DNA from: Dawidia soli
GTDB lineage: Bacteria > Bacteroidota > Bacteroidia > Cytophagales > Cyclobacteriaceae
DNA length: 64,000 nt
Direction of reading: 5' to 3'
NCBI RefSeq assembly: GCF_018598185.1
Contig: NZ_JAHESC010000031.1
Coordinates: 28,633-92,632, forward strand
The translations under genes were made by a program, and so were the position numbers. The notes beneath the pieces were generated by a model. The model was not told where the DNA came from, did not search any database, and saw only the letters and a program-made list of their open reading frames with translations. Below are positions 52,428 through 62,399 of the stretch, in pieces (the first letter of the stretch is position 1; each line of letters begins with the position of its first letter).

Positions 52428-54799
52428 CGTCGGCCCATCGGCCCTGGTTGATACCTCACGTTAAATTTCTCCAACGCCGAGACCGGCTTTCCGGAATATG
52501 TAATGCCATCGATCCGGATACTATACTCGCCCGTGTTGTCGGGTGTGTAAAAAGACAACGTCACGTTGCCCGCATCGTCTGTTGTTATGTCGGGATTCCA
52601 GTAGAGGGCTGACATGACTTGCGGGTACCGCTGTGTGGCCTTGGCATCGGCACCTGTCAAAAGTGGCTTTGCTGGCGTGATGCCTTGTACTTTTATCGTG
52701 TTGGCCGGTATGGGCACGTTGGCGGCGTTGCCGGGGATCGTGGTCTCCACCAGCACCATACCGCTTTTACCGATGTTACCAAACGGCCGCAGTTTATCGG
52801 TCGAACACACGACCTTGATCGTAGCAACATCTTCCGGCTTGAGCGACATGAAGTAGTCGGTATTGTCGGTCAGAACACCGTCGATTATATATACCGGTGA
52901 TTCCTTGCCCAACGCATCCAGGTCTGGCAGAAATACGCGTACCACATGTTGCTTGTTGTGCCACCGATGTTGCACAAAGGGAATAATCTCGCGTAGGGTT
53001 TCCTCCATGTCGGGAAAGAGCAGGTAGTCACGCAGATTTACGGTAACGTCGGGGCCAAAAATCTCCTCTTCGAGGAACGCATGGGGGTTTATCTTCTCGT
53101 AGTTCTGCTGCTGCGTATGCTTTAGAAAACCATAAGCCTGGTCGATGATCTGCTTCTGTGCAGCAAAGGCGCCATACGACGAGGGTGCAGCTGTTTCCTG
53201 ATATACCGTGCGGTTGTCGGCGGCCGGGGGCGCCGCCTCTTCCAGCGACATCGCCACGACAACATCTTTTACTGTAACACCTTTTACGTCGGCGCGGTAG
53301 TACACCCGATCGTCGCCGATAAAATCATTTAACAAAGGAAAGCCAAATCGTCCATCCTTGTTTACATAGATGGAGTAGGTCATAACGTCTTTCTCCAGAA
53401 AGAACGTAATACGCGTAGAGTCCGGTAGCGCTTTGGAAGAGTCCCGGAAGTAGGCTCTCCCCGCAAAACGGAGCGACGTACTAAACGAGTAGTTCGCGGG
53501 AGTATTGGCAATGTTCCAGACGTCTGCCCAGGAGAACAGTTTGTCTTGCTGCGTGATCAGGAAATTATCAAATACCGGCGGCGTGCTGGTCAGAACAGGC
53601 GCATAGGCCTCATACGGCAGATTGCCCGAAACCAACAGCGGGTGAATGCGCGGTGTGGCTGCCGGCGGGAACAGGTCGTTCTGATACACCGCCACCCGCA
53701 GCTTGGTTTTTGTTACACCGGCCTGATCTGCTACATGTAGTTTTACCGTTACTTTTTCACGCGTATTGTATACGTCTTTGTCGAAGGTGCTGGTGATCTG
53801 TACCGGTGCGGCTTCGTCAACAAAGAACAAACGCTCGGCCAGGGCCGTGCCGTCGGGGCGGAAAAGTGTGGCCCGGACAATGCCCGCAGGCAGGTTGTTC
53901 GCGGGGATCATGACCATGCCGCTACGACCCTCTCCAAACTGGATCGCCGCACTATAATACGCATGGCCCTGCGCGCTGATCACCAGGTAGGCCCGGGCAT
54001 CGCCGACGGCAAACGTATGTTGTCCCGCCTGTAAAATAATCCGCACAGACGCTTCGGCTCCCACGCGCGTCAACAGCATATTTACACCTGTGGTGGTCGA
54101 CGCCGGCAGCGCGCTGCGGGTGCCGGTATTGCCAACCGCTGTATAGGACTCGTTCGGCTGCGGTGCCAGGAAGAAAACGCCGAGGCCGGTGCTATCCGGG
54201 GTGCAGGTGGTTACCGTGCCGCCGGACGATGTAACAATAGCATACGGTGCTCCCGGCTTGCCGGTCATCACGACCTTGTTACTGACTTGCTGGATCAGGC
54301 TGCCACCTTCGGGATAGAATGCCGTCGCATAGGCTTGTTTACCGGCAAGGCTCTTTTCCGTAACGACCGGCAACAGCGTTTGGCAGAACAACGACCTGTC
54401 GTAATCCTTCATCCAATGACTATATGCCGTAACCGTATACATGCCCGGGGGAAGAGAACGTGGTATCACCAATTGGTTATACCCAAAGCCGTCGCGGATC
54501 AACACCTGTTGACGTATGACCGGCGTGTTCTTGTCGTCCAGCAACGCTACCTGTAGGATCTGCCGGCCACCGATGCCGCGCAGGCCCTGGGCGCTGAGAA
54601 AGGATAGGTGAAAGTAAGCCGTATCGCCAGGATAATACGCGGGTTGGTTAAAAAAGAGGTGCAGCTTCACGGGCAGGCGATTTTCATAGAATGCCGTCAG
54701 CTTCTCCTTCAGGCGTACCACAAACGGATCTTCCTGCGCCCACAGCGAATAGCCGGGTACGAAAAGCGTTATAAAAACGGATAGTGCCAGTCTTTTCAT
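52424..54799 (-). CDS. MG2 (macroglobulin-like) domain protein with an isolated TonB-receptor plug domain
   Basis: 791 residues from ATG 54799, which starts a signal peptide (MKRLALSVFITLFVPGYSL) and lies one base after the stop of the DUF4249 gene. The body contains MG2-type macroglobulin units (FFNQPAYYPGDTAYFHLSFL, STFDKDVYNTREKVTVKLHV). No thioester CxEQ motif is present. Residues about 634-688 (SPVYIIDGVLTDN, EDVATIKVV, GKSGMVLVET) form a TonB-receptor plug-like domain, but no barrel follows. The end (YPQVMSALYWNPDITTDDAG to the C-terminus) is a further beta-sandwich. It is probably periplasmic or outer-membrane associated. It is the third gene of the TonB receptor-DUF4249 operon and may work with that receptor. 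Confidence 0.85.
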   Translation of the reverse strand: MKRLALSVFITLFVPGYSLWAQEDPFVVRLKEKLTAFYENRLPVKLHLFFNQPAYYPGDTAYFHLSFLSAQGLRGIGGRQILQVALLDDKNTPVIRQQVLIRDGFGYNQLVIPRSLPPGMYTVTAYSHWMKDYDRSLFCQTLLPVVTEKSLAGKQAYATAFYPEGGSLIQQVSNKVVMTGKPGAPYAIVTSSGGTVTTCTPDSTGLGVFFLAPQPNESYTAVGNTGTRSALPASTTTGVNMLLTRVGAEASVRIILQAGQHTFAVGDARAYLVISAQGHAYYSAAIQFGEGRSGMVMIPANNLPAGIVRATLFRPDGTALAERLFFVDEAAPVQITSTFDKDVYNTREKVTVKLHVADQAGVTKTKLRVAVYQNDLFPPAATPRIHPLLVSGNLPYEAYAPVLTSTPPVFDNFLITQQDKLFSWADVWNIANTPANYSFSTSLRFAGRAYFRDSSKALPDSTRITFFLEKDVMTYSIYVNKDGRFGFPLLNDFIGDDRVYYRADVKGVTVKDVVVAMSLEEAAPPAADNRTVYQETAAPSSYGAFAAQKQIIDQAYGFLKHTQQQNYEKINPHAFLEEEIFGPDVTVNLRDYLLFPDMEETLREIIPFVQHRWHNKQHVVRVFLPDLDALGKESPVYIIDGVLTDNTDYFMSLKPEDVATIKVVCSTDKLRPFGNIGKSGMVLVETTIPGNAANVPIPANTIKVQGITPAKPLLTGADAKATQRYPQVMSALYWNPDITTDDAGNVTLSFYTPDNTGEYSIRIDGITYSGKPVSALEKFNVRYQPGPMGRR

Positions 54800-54800
54800 A

Positions 54801-55901
54801 TTACCAAAAAGGAGGTCGTTGATTGGTTGCACCGGGATATATAGTTCGACAGTCGGTCTTGAGCGTATCGATCTGGGGGATCGCTTTCGGAATGTCCAAC
54901 CGCCGGATAAAGACCGAGCTTTTTGTTACCGCGGAGGCTGAAAAGATGCCGTAAGCTTTCTCGTCCGGATCCGATGTACACCGTATCGTGCCTTTGATCT
55001 TCACCACTGCCGGCTGGAATATATCGGAAGCACTTTGCTGTTGTGCCTTGACGAGCTTCCAGAATGCGTAGATGTCTTGCGATACGCTCATTTGCTCCAC
55101 TTCGATGTGATACTTCTCATAGAATAACCGCTTGTCGATGGGAATCTGCGCCACGCGCACGGTCTTAAATTCCATCTCGTTGATAAAATCGTTTTCCGAC
55201 ACCAGTGCGTCGGTGCTATACTGGGGCGCCCAACAGTCGCAGCACTCACACGGTCCAACCTGGTCGAGACCGGTCGAGTCGGTGTATATCCAGCCGCTGC
55301 ACAGCGGGGGATCGGGTATTTCGGTCCTGCCTACCCCACGGGTTCTGAGCTCGGGAAAAGCGATGTAATGAAATATTCCCTTCCAGCGCCAGCGAAAGAG
55401 ATTGGACGCGCCGGGTGTGCCCGTGGCATCGACATATACTGCGAATGCATCCTGCGGCTTGGTCAGGTCGTTTTGGTTGATCGAGTTCTCCTGGAACTGA
55501 AAGAAGACCCGATCGACTGTACCGGCGGGCTCCAGCAGTACGGGCGTGGATTCATATTGCCGGCCATCCTCCAGCGTAATACCCAACTGATAGGTATGGC
55601 CCACGACGCCCTGTATCGCGTCGGTTTGATACGTACCCGTGGCATTTTCGGTCAGGGTTACGGTATGGCCATGATCGTCGCTGATCGTGACGGCAGCACC
55701 CCCGACGTATTGGCGCTTGTCGAGATCCTTGTCCAGCGACTGCGCCGAGAAAAGCTGAACAGTATAGGGCCCCGGCTGATCGGTAATGGCACCATCGACC
55801 ACAAGACCTTGCTCCACCGCAAGATTGGGAACCTTGAGCGGATCGACACATGCATCGGTCAAAAGAAATACAAAAAACAGTAACAGGCTTCGCATCCTCA
55901 T
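54801..55901 (-). CDS. DUF4249 lipoprotein
   Basis: 366 residues. A lipoprotein signal ends at Cys18 (LLTDAC). The beta-rich body has VVDGAITDQPGPYTVQLFSA, GAAVTISDDHGHTV and VGHTYQLGITLEDGRQYES, as usual for DUF4249 proteins, and a Cys-rich loop (CECCDCW). These proteins are nearly always encoded next to a TonB-dependent receptor and are thought to be its surface partner, in the way SusD is for SusC. It starts 3 bp after the receptor stop, and the MG2 gene starts 1 bp after its stop. Confidence 0.9.
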   Translation of the reverse strand: MRMRSLLLFFVFLLTDACVDPLKVPNLAVEQGLVVDGAITDQPGPYTVQLFSAQSLDKDLDKRQYVGGAAVTISDDHGHTVTLTENATGTYQTDAIQGVVGHTYQLGITLEDGRQYESTPVLLEPAGTVDRVFFQFQENSINQNDLTKPQDAFAVYVDATGTPGASNLFRWRWKGIFHYIAFPELRTRGVGRTEIPDPPLCSGWIYTDSTGLDQVGPCECCDCWAPQYSTDALVSENDFINEMEFKTVRVAQIPIDKRLFYEKYHIEVEQMSVSQDIYAFWKLVKAQQQSASDIFQPAVVKIKGTIRCTSDPDEKAYGIFSASAVTKSSVFIRRLDIPKAIPQIDTLKTDCRTIYPGATNQRPPFW

Positions 55902-55904
55902 GTG

Positions 55905-58643
55905 TCAAAATTTAAAACTGTATGTTACCGAAGGAACGATCGTACCAACCACCGACAATTTATAGGGGTTGTAAAAACCTTTGCCGTTGTCCTGAAAGAA
56001 TACAGCATAAGCGTTCTTTCTTCCGTAGGCGTTGTAGAACGAAATGACCCAGGTACCGTCGAGCATTTTTTTGCGCTTGTGCGTGCCTTCTATGATCAGG
56101 GCCAGGTCAAGCCGGTGGTAGTCGGGAATGCGGTATTTGTTCCGGTCTGAGAACGTCATAACCGGCACACCGTCTACTGAGTATCCTGCGATCGGCAATG
56201 ACATGGGGCGGCCGGTATGATATACAAACGTACCCGAGAAGAAGATGCGCCGCGAGAGCCCGTAACGCCAACCGAGCTGCACGACGTGAGGCTGGTCATA
56301 GTTGGATGGATAGCGATTACCGTCGTTAATCTTTTCTTCTTCCGAGGCGCCGTCTACGGTGCGCCAGGAACGTGAATACGTATAGCTCAGGCTGCCTTGC
56401 AGGCGGCCCTTGATCTTGCTGGCCGATACCTCCACGCCATAGGCCTCGGCATCCCCCGGAAGCAGGGTTGTTTCCAGGTTCTTGTTCAGGATAAGGCTTG
56501 CTCCGTCGCGGAAATCGAGGACGTTCTGCGTGACTTTATAGAATCCCTCCACATACGCTTCATACATATTTTCCTGGATCGTGCGGTAATAGCCCAACGA
56601 GATCTGATCGGCGATCTGAGGTTTGAAATATGTATTGCTCGACTGCCAGATGTCAACCGGTGTGACCGCCGCAGTATTACTGATCAGGTGCATGTATTGA
56701 TACATCCGATTATACCCCAGCTTGATCGACGCAAACGCGTTGAGGGTATACCGCAACGACACGCGCGGCTCGAGGCCTACGTAGGTCTTCATGCTTTCGC
56801 CTTTGTCATATACCGTAGAGTCGGTAATATTCTGGCGCAGGCGTGGCAGACCTTCGGCGTAGTGGTAGGTCACACCGTCCCCCACGCGATTAAAGAACGA
56901 TGCGCGAAGACCGGCTTCCAGCAAAAATTTCTCGCGCCAGTAGAAAGCATCACTGAAATATAAGGCCGACTCCGACGAGCGCTCGGGTCGCATGTCAATG
57001 TTCCTGACGGTCGACTCAGGGTCCGTAGGTTTTAGCGAGCCCGGAGCAAAGTCGTACCAGGTGTGATGTGCCCCGAACGAGAGCTTATGCTCGCCTTCGT
57101 AATTGAAATCCAGTTTTACCGACGGATACGTAATGCCATAGGACAGATCGTAGGCCTGTGTCGGATCGTCGTCGCTGGTGCCGTAGGTATATTTGCCAAA
57201 CGATACCGACAATGTGCCGAAGAGCCTTTCGGTAAAGGTGCGATCGTAATGAATGGACGCGGCGATGTTCCGCGAAGTATACAGCGTGTCGTTGGTCAGG
57301 CTGAACCGGTCGTAGCTCGTATATCCGGACAGCGTCAGCTTTGACCTGTTGGTAAGCTTGTGAATGTACTTGAGCGAGCCATCATAGAACGAAAGCGAAG
57401 CGTTCTGTACATCCTGGTAGTTGGATTTGATCGTCTTTAACACCCAGTCCGAGTACGAGGTACGGACGGATGCGATGACCGACGACGTGTCGTCTTTTAC
57501 CGGACCGCCGGCGGTAAGGTAACTGGACATGATCCCGATACCGCCACCACCGTGCCACTTATCGAGCGGCCCCTCTTTCGACTTGATGTCGAGCACCGAC
57601 GATACGCGGCCACCGAATTCAGCGGGGATGCCACCCTTGTAAAATGACACCTGGCTGACAGCGTCGGCATTAAAGGCTGTGAAGAATCCCAGCGCATGTG
57701 ACGTGTTAAACACCGGCACACCGTCGTACAGCACCAGGTTCTGATCCACCCCGCCACCGCGCACGTTAAAGCCCTGGGCCACTTCGCCTACCGTTGTTAC
57801 ACCCGGTTGATTCTGTACCTGTTTTATCAGGTCCACTTCACCGAGGAATGTCGGCGCCCGCTTCATATCGGTCACGCGCAACGACGTCTGGCTGATGCGG
57901 CGATTGAGTACCGCTTGTTCGGAGATCACCACTTCGTCCAATACGGTGGGCGCTTCTTCGAGTACGATGTCCAGCGTTGCCGGACTATACACCTTTGCGT
58001 CGATGACGCGTTCACGAAAGTTCACCGACTTAAAGTGGATCATGTTCTCACCCGTCGTAACGTTGATGATATAATTTCCTTTTTCGTCTGTTACCGCTGT
58101 TTCGACATCGTTGACCAGGACGATGACACCTACCATGGGATGGCGCGTGGATTCGTCTTTAACATTACCCGTAATGGCAGCACGGCTGCCGGGTTTGTAT
58201 TTGCGCCGGTCTCCCAGTTCGCGCGACTCGATCGTTTTCTTTTTCGCGATGGCCGTCTGAACGCGTGCTTCGTGCTCCAGTGTGCGCTGCGGGTCGCGGA
58301 TAAAGATAACGGCGTAGCCGAACATATACGAGTAGCGAATGTCGCTGGCGCGTAGCAGGTCGTCCAGCATGTACCGGAGAGATTTGCCGTTATACTGGCT
58401 GTCCGCCGTATACGGTTCCAGCCACTCCGGCGCAAAGAAAAATCGTACAGGGTGAGATTTCTCCAATTCGATCAACACGTCTGCCAGGGGCTGTCCGTCT
58501 TTGATTCCGGTCAACGTCATGGACGGCATGTCCGGCCGGCCGACAGGCGGGTCTTGCGCAAAGATCCAGGCAGGTGTCACCACGAATACACAGAAGAGCA
58601 GTAACTTTTTCAAAGGGCAACAGTTTTGAATAAATATAGCCAC
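55905..58643 (-). CDS. TonB-dependent outer-membrane receptor with STN domain
   Basis: 912 residues. A signal peptide (to about residue 30) is followed by an STN domain (about 45-118), a Lys/Arg-rich linker, a carboxypeptidase regulatory-like domain (about 155-230) and the TonB-box region VLDEVVISE (234-242). The plug has RGGGVDQNLVLYDGVPVFN and GGIPAEFGGRVSSVLDI. The barrel ends in SYTFSF-like aromatic SVTYSFKF. The STN domain suggests it could signal to a FecR protein, but no FecR or sigma gene is adjacent. It heads an operon with DUF4249 and MG2/plug genes. Its substrate is unknown. It is not of the SusC type; the barrel is shorter. Confidence 0.93.
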   Translation of the reverse strand: MAIFIQNCCPLKKLLLFCVFVVTPAWIFAQDPPVGRPDMPSMTLTGIKDGQPLADVLIELEKSHPVRFFFAPEWLEPYTADSQYNGKSLRYMLDDLLRASDIRYSYMFGYAVIFIRDPQRTLEHEARVQTAIAKKKTIESRELGDRRKYKPGSRAAITGNVKDESTRHPMVGVIVLVNDVETAVTDEKGNYIINVTTGENMIHFKSVNFRERVIDAKVYSPATLDIVLEEAPTVLDEVVISEQAVLNRRISQTSLRVTDMKRAPTFLGEVDLIKQVQNQPGVTTVGEVAQGFNVRGGGVDQNLVLYDGVPVFNTSHALGFFTAFNADAVSQVSFYKGGIPAEFGGRVSSVLDIKSKEGPLDKWHGGGGIGIMSSYLTAGGPVKDDTSSVIASVRTSYSDWVLKTIKSNYQDVQNASLSFYDGSLKYIHKLTNRSKLTLSGYTSYDRFSLTNDTLYTSRNIAASIHYDRTFTERLFGTLSVSFGKYTYGTSDDDPTQAYDLSYGITYPSVKLDFNYEGEHKLSFGAHHTWYDFAPGSLKPTDPESTVRNIDMRPERSSESALYFSDAFYWREKFLLEAGLRASFFNRVGDGVTYHYAEGLPRLRQNITDSTVYDKGESMKTYVGLEPRVSLRYTLNAFASIKLGYNRMYQYMHLISNTAAVTPVDIWQSSNTYFKPQIADQISLGYYRTIQENMYEAYVEGFYKVTQNVLDFRDGASLILNKNLETTLLPGDAEAYGVEVSASKIKGRLQGSLSYTYSRSWRTVDGASEEEKINDGNRYPSNYDQPHVVQLGWRYGLSRRIFFSGTFVYHTGRPMSLPIAGYSVDGVPVMTFSDRNKYRIPDYHRLDLALIIEGTHKRKKMLDGTWVISFYNAYGRKNAYAVFFQDNGKGFYNPYKLSVVGTIVPSVTYSFKF

Positions 58644-58752
58644 AACGCCCGAAGTTTGCTACGGGCGGTATTCGAAAAGTATATACCCTACATGAAAATG
58701 GCGTATACGGATCCGGGAAAGGGGCCGATACAGACGAGCAGCCCACGCAGGT

Positions 58753-58772
58753 CTGCCTACCGGCAGGCAGGC
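58753..58772. repeat. REP-like imperfect palindrome
   Basis: CTGCCTACCGGCAGGCAGG has inverted arms GCCT/AGGC around CCGG. It lies at the end of the agmatine deiminase gene and supplies its last codons and stop. A related short piece, TTGCCGGCAGGCGGT, occurs near 3258. Whether it is a repeated genomic element cannot be tested here. Confidence 0.5.
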
Positions 58773-59803
58773 TCCTGCTGGCTGAGACAGTGGAACGAGC
58801 CCAGGCCCCAGATGATATCCACGGAATCCAGGCCGATCACTTTCCGATCGGGGAAACATTTCTGGAGAATGTCCAGCGCGCGGTCGTCGTTTTTGTCGCG
58901 GAAGGTCGGCACCACCACGTACTTATTGCTGATATAAAAATTGGCGTACGATGCCGGCAGACGCATGTCGTCATACACCACGGCGGCCGGCATGGGCAGC
59001 TCCACCACGTTCAGCGGCTTACCGTCCTCCAGGCGCAGGCGGTGTAGCTCGTGCAGGTTTTCTTGTAGCAGCACGTAGTTTTCATCGTTCTTATCTTCCT
59101 CCACTACGGTTACAACGGTGTCGGCATTGACAAAGCGCGTCAGGTCGTCGATGTGGCCGTCGGTGTCGTCACCCACGATGCCGTCGCCCAGCCACAGGAT
59201 GTGTTCGACACCATAATAGTTGCGCAGGTACGTTTCGATCTGCTCCTGGGTGAGATGCGGGTTACGGTTTTCGTTCAGCAGGCAGGCGCGCGTCGTCAGC
59301 AGCGTACCCCGACCGTTGAATTCTACCGAGCCGCCTTCCATCACAATGCCGGGATATACTACCGGCAAATTATAATGCTGCGCAATGAGTGTCGGAATAT
59401 TATCGTCGAGGTCGAACGGCGGATATTTACCCCCCCAGGCATTGTAGCCCCAGTCCACGATCATTTTCTTCTTCTCGTGTGGGTTGATCAGGAACGCGGG
59501 ACCGTGGTCGCGGCACCAGGCGTCGTTGGTGGGGTGCAGAAAGAACTGTACGTTGGCCAGGTCGGCACCCGCTTGCTGCAGGTGGCCCAGGGCCTTTTGT
59601 TTCATCGCCTCGTTTACCACGTTGATGTTCACCTTCTCCCCTTCGGCCACGCGCTTGATGAACTCGGCATAGACCGGGTAGATCGTTTCGATCTTGCCGG
59701 GCCATGAGGCCTCTTTGTGCGGCCAGCTAAGCCAGGTAGCGTCATGCTTGGCGAACTCTGCGGGGAAAAAAAATCCTTGTTGCTTCGGGGTGGTCGTGCT
59801 CAT
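58757..59803 (-). CDS. aguA: agmatine deiminase
   Basis: 348 residues of the peptidylarginine-deiminase/agmatine-deiminase fold. Active-site elements are DAWCRDHGP, GDDTDGHIDDLTRF (acid and His) and the catalytic Cys in GSFHCLSQQEP. It converts agmatine to N-carbamoylputrescine and ammonia. The last residues ACR and the stop come from a REP-like palindrome. The gene follows aguB on the same strand; a terminator lies between them, so it may have its own weak promoter or be reached by read-through. Confidence 0.93.
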   Translation of the reverse strand: MSTTTPKQQGFFFPAEFAKHDATWLSWPHKEASWPGKIETIYPVYAEFIKRVAEGEKVNINVVNEAMKQKALGHLQQAGADLANVQFFLHPTNDAWCRDHGPAFLINPHEKKKMIVDWGYNAWGGKYPPFDLDDNIPTLIAQHYNLPVVYPGIVMEGGSVEFNGRGTLLTTRACLLNENRNPHLTQEQIETYLRNYYGVEHILWLGDGIVGDDTDGHIDDLTRFVNADTVVTVVEEDKNDENYVLLQENLHELHRLRLEDGKPLNVVELPMPAAVVYDDMRLPASYANFYISNKYVVVPTFRDKNDDRALDILQKCFPDRKVIGLDSVDIIWGLGSFHCLSQQEPACR

Positions 59804-59823
59804 GGAAAATGCGAGGTGATGGG

Positions 59824-59858
59824 TAAAAAATAAGCTCCCGGCAGGATCACTGCCGGGA
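59824..59858 (-). terminator. terminator between aguB and aguA
   Basis: TCCCGGCAG (59836-59844) pairs with CTGCCGGGA (59850-59858), loop GATCA. On the minus strand a T-rich run follows (59833-59824), after the aguB stop. Confidence 0.8.
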
Positions 59859-59868
59859 AGCGCTATCG

Positions 59869-60747
<879 letters not shown>

Positions 60748-60777
60748 GTCTTATTCCGTTTTTTTGGCTTCAGAACG

Positions 60778-60807
60778 CAAAAGTAGAGAAAGTAATTCCA
60801 CCGGCAA
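60778..60807 (-). promoter_or_regulatory. consensus promoter of aguB
   Basis: On the minus strand TTG (60807-60805), 19 nt, then TACTTTTG (60785-60778), an exact TAnnTTTG. The leader to the GTG start is about 25 nt. Confidence 0.75.
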
Positions 60808-60836
60808 AAATCAGTGTGAGCATGCGCGTGAGAGCG

Positions 60837-60867
60837 AAAAAAAGCCCCCCGGCATGCCGGGAGGCTT
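60837..60867 (-). terminator. terminator of the gltBD operon
   Basis: AAGCC-C-CCCGG (60842-60852) pairs with CCGGG-A-GGCTT (60857-60867) with one internal mismatch and loop CATG. On the minus strand the T run is 60843-60837. Confidence 0.8.
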
Positions 60868-60892
60868 GTGTATGCTTTTTTTAAAATCGATT

Positions 60893-62368
60893 CTACACTT
60901 CTTGCTCGATGTGCACGAACGACTCGTCCTTCGCTTCGAGGTTCGACGAGCCCATCAGCCAGGTGTCCACCGCCCGGGCAGCTTCGCGACCTTCCGAGAT
61001 CGCCCACACCACCAGTGACTGTCCGCGGCGCACGTCGCCGGCAGAGAATACGCCTTCCTGGGTGGACATATAGTTTTGCGTTCTGACGTTGCCGCGCTCG
61101 TCCAGCTCCAGCCGGAGCTCTTCTACGAGGCCGCCTTTCTCAGCGCCCACGAACCCGATGGCCAGCAGCGCCAGCTCGCAGGGGATCGTACGCTCCGTGC
61201 CCGCGATCTCTTCAAAACCCATCTTGCCTTGCCCGTTCATACCCCACTTGATGTCAACGATCTTCATACCGGCCAGGCGGCCGTTGCTGTCGCCGACAAA
61301 CTCTTTGGTCAGGATCGCCCACTGCCGGTCGGCACCTTCTTCGTGCGAAGAAGACGTGTTCAGGATCATGGGCCACAGCGGCCAGGGGTTGTTGGCGTCG
61401 TCGCGTTTCGCCGGCGGCTTGGCCAGCAGCTCAATCTGTGTTACCGACTTCGCACCATGACGGTTGGAAGTACCCACGCAGTCGGAGCCTGTGTCACCAC
61501 CACCGATCACCAGCACGTTCTTGTCCGTTGCCATGATCTCTTCGATGGCCAGCTTGTCGCCTGCCACGCGTTTGTTCTGCTGTGACAGGAAGTCCATCGC
61601 GAAGTGTACACCCTTCAGGTTGCGCCCGGGAATGGGCAGGTCGCGCGGCGCCGAGGCTCCGCCACACATCACGATCGCGTCGAACTCATCTTGTAAGTGC
61701 TTGGCGCTGATGTTTACACCGACGTGGGCGTTGGTGCGGAAGACGATGCCTTCCTGCTCCATCAGGCGCAGGCGGCGGTCGATCACGTGCTTCTCGAGCT
61801 TGAAATCGGGAATGCCGTAGCGCAGCAAGCCACCGATCCGGTCGCTGCGTTCAAACACCGTTACCCAGTGGCCGGCTTTGTTGAGCTGTGCGGCAGCGGC
61901 AAGGCCGGCCGGGCCGGAGCCTACCACCGCTACGCGCTTGCCCGTGCGATGCTTGGGCGGCGTTGGCTTGAGGTAGCCCTTTTCATAGGCTTGCTCGGCA
62001 ATGGTCTTTTCGATGTATTCGATCGTGACCGGCTTGTTGTTGATGCTCAGCACGCAGCTCGCCTCGCACGGTGCCGGGCAAATGCGGCCGGTGAACTCGG
62101 GGAAGTTGTTGGTGCTGCTCAGGATCTTGATCGCTTCTTCCCACTTGCCGTTATACACAGCGTCGTTAAAGTCGGGAATGTTGTTGCCCAGCGGGCACCC
62201 GTTGTGGCAGAACGGCACGCCGCAGTCCATGCAGCGCGCAGCCTGTTGTTTTACTTTCTCTTTATCGAGCGGGTTATATACCTCTTTATAGTCCTTGATC
62301 CGTTGTTTCGGGTCGCGCGATTTTGGCATCTCGCGCTCGAACTTCATAAATCCATCTATCTGTCCCAT
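60893..62368 (-). CDS. gltD: glutamate synthase small subunit
   Basis: 491 residues. The N-terminal ferredoxin-like domain binds [4Fe-4S] clusters through CMDCGVPFCHNGCP and CPAPCEASC. The FAD domain has GSGPAGLAAAAQL and the NADPH domain GGGDTGSDC, and the C-terminal GDVRRGQSLVVWAISEGREA completes FAD binding. It passes electrons from NADPH to the large subunit for glutamine-oxoglutarate amidotransfer. It starts 31 bp after the gltB stop. Confidence 0.97.
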   Translation of the reverse strand: MGQIDGFMKFEREMPKSRDPKQRIKDYKEVYNPLDKEKVKQQAARCMDCGVPFCHNGCPLGNNIPDFNDAVYNGKWEEAIKILSSTNNFPEFTGRICPAPCEASCVLSINNKPVTIEYIEKTIAEQAYEKGYLKPTPPKHRTGKRVAVVGSGPAGLAAAAQLNKAGHWVTVFERSDRIGGLLRYGIPDFKLEKHVIDRRLRLMEQEGIVFRTNAHVGVNISAKHLQDEFDAIVMCGGASAPRDLPIPGRNLKGVHFAMDFLSQQNKRVAGDKLAIEEIMATDKNVLVIGGGDTGSDCVGTSNRHGAKSVTQIELLAKPPAKRDDANNPWPLWPMILNTSSSHEEGADRQWAILTKEFVGDSNGRLAGMKIVDIKWGMNGQGKMGFEEIAGTERTIPCELALLAIGFVGAEKGGLVEELRLELDERGNVRTQNYMSTQEGVFSAGDVRRGQSLVVWAISEGREAARAVDTWLMGSSNLEAKDESFVHIEQEV

Positions 62369-62399
62369 GTGTCTGTTGCTTAATGATGATTGAATCGCA

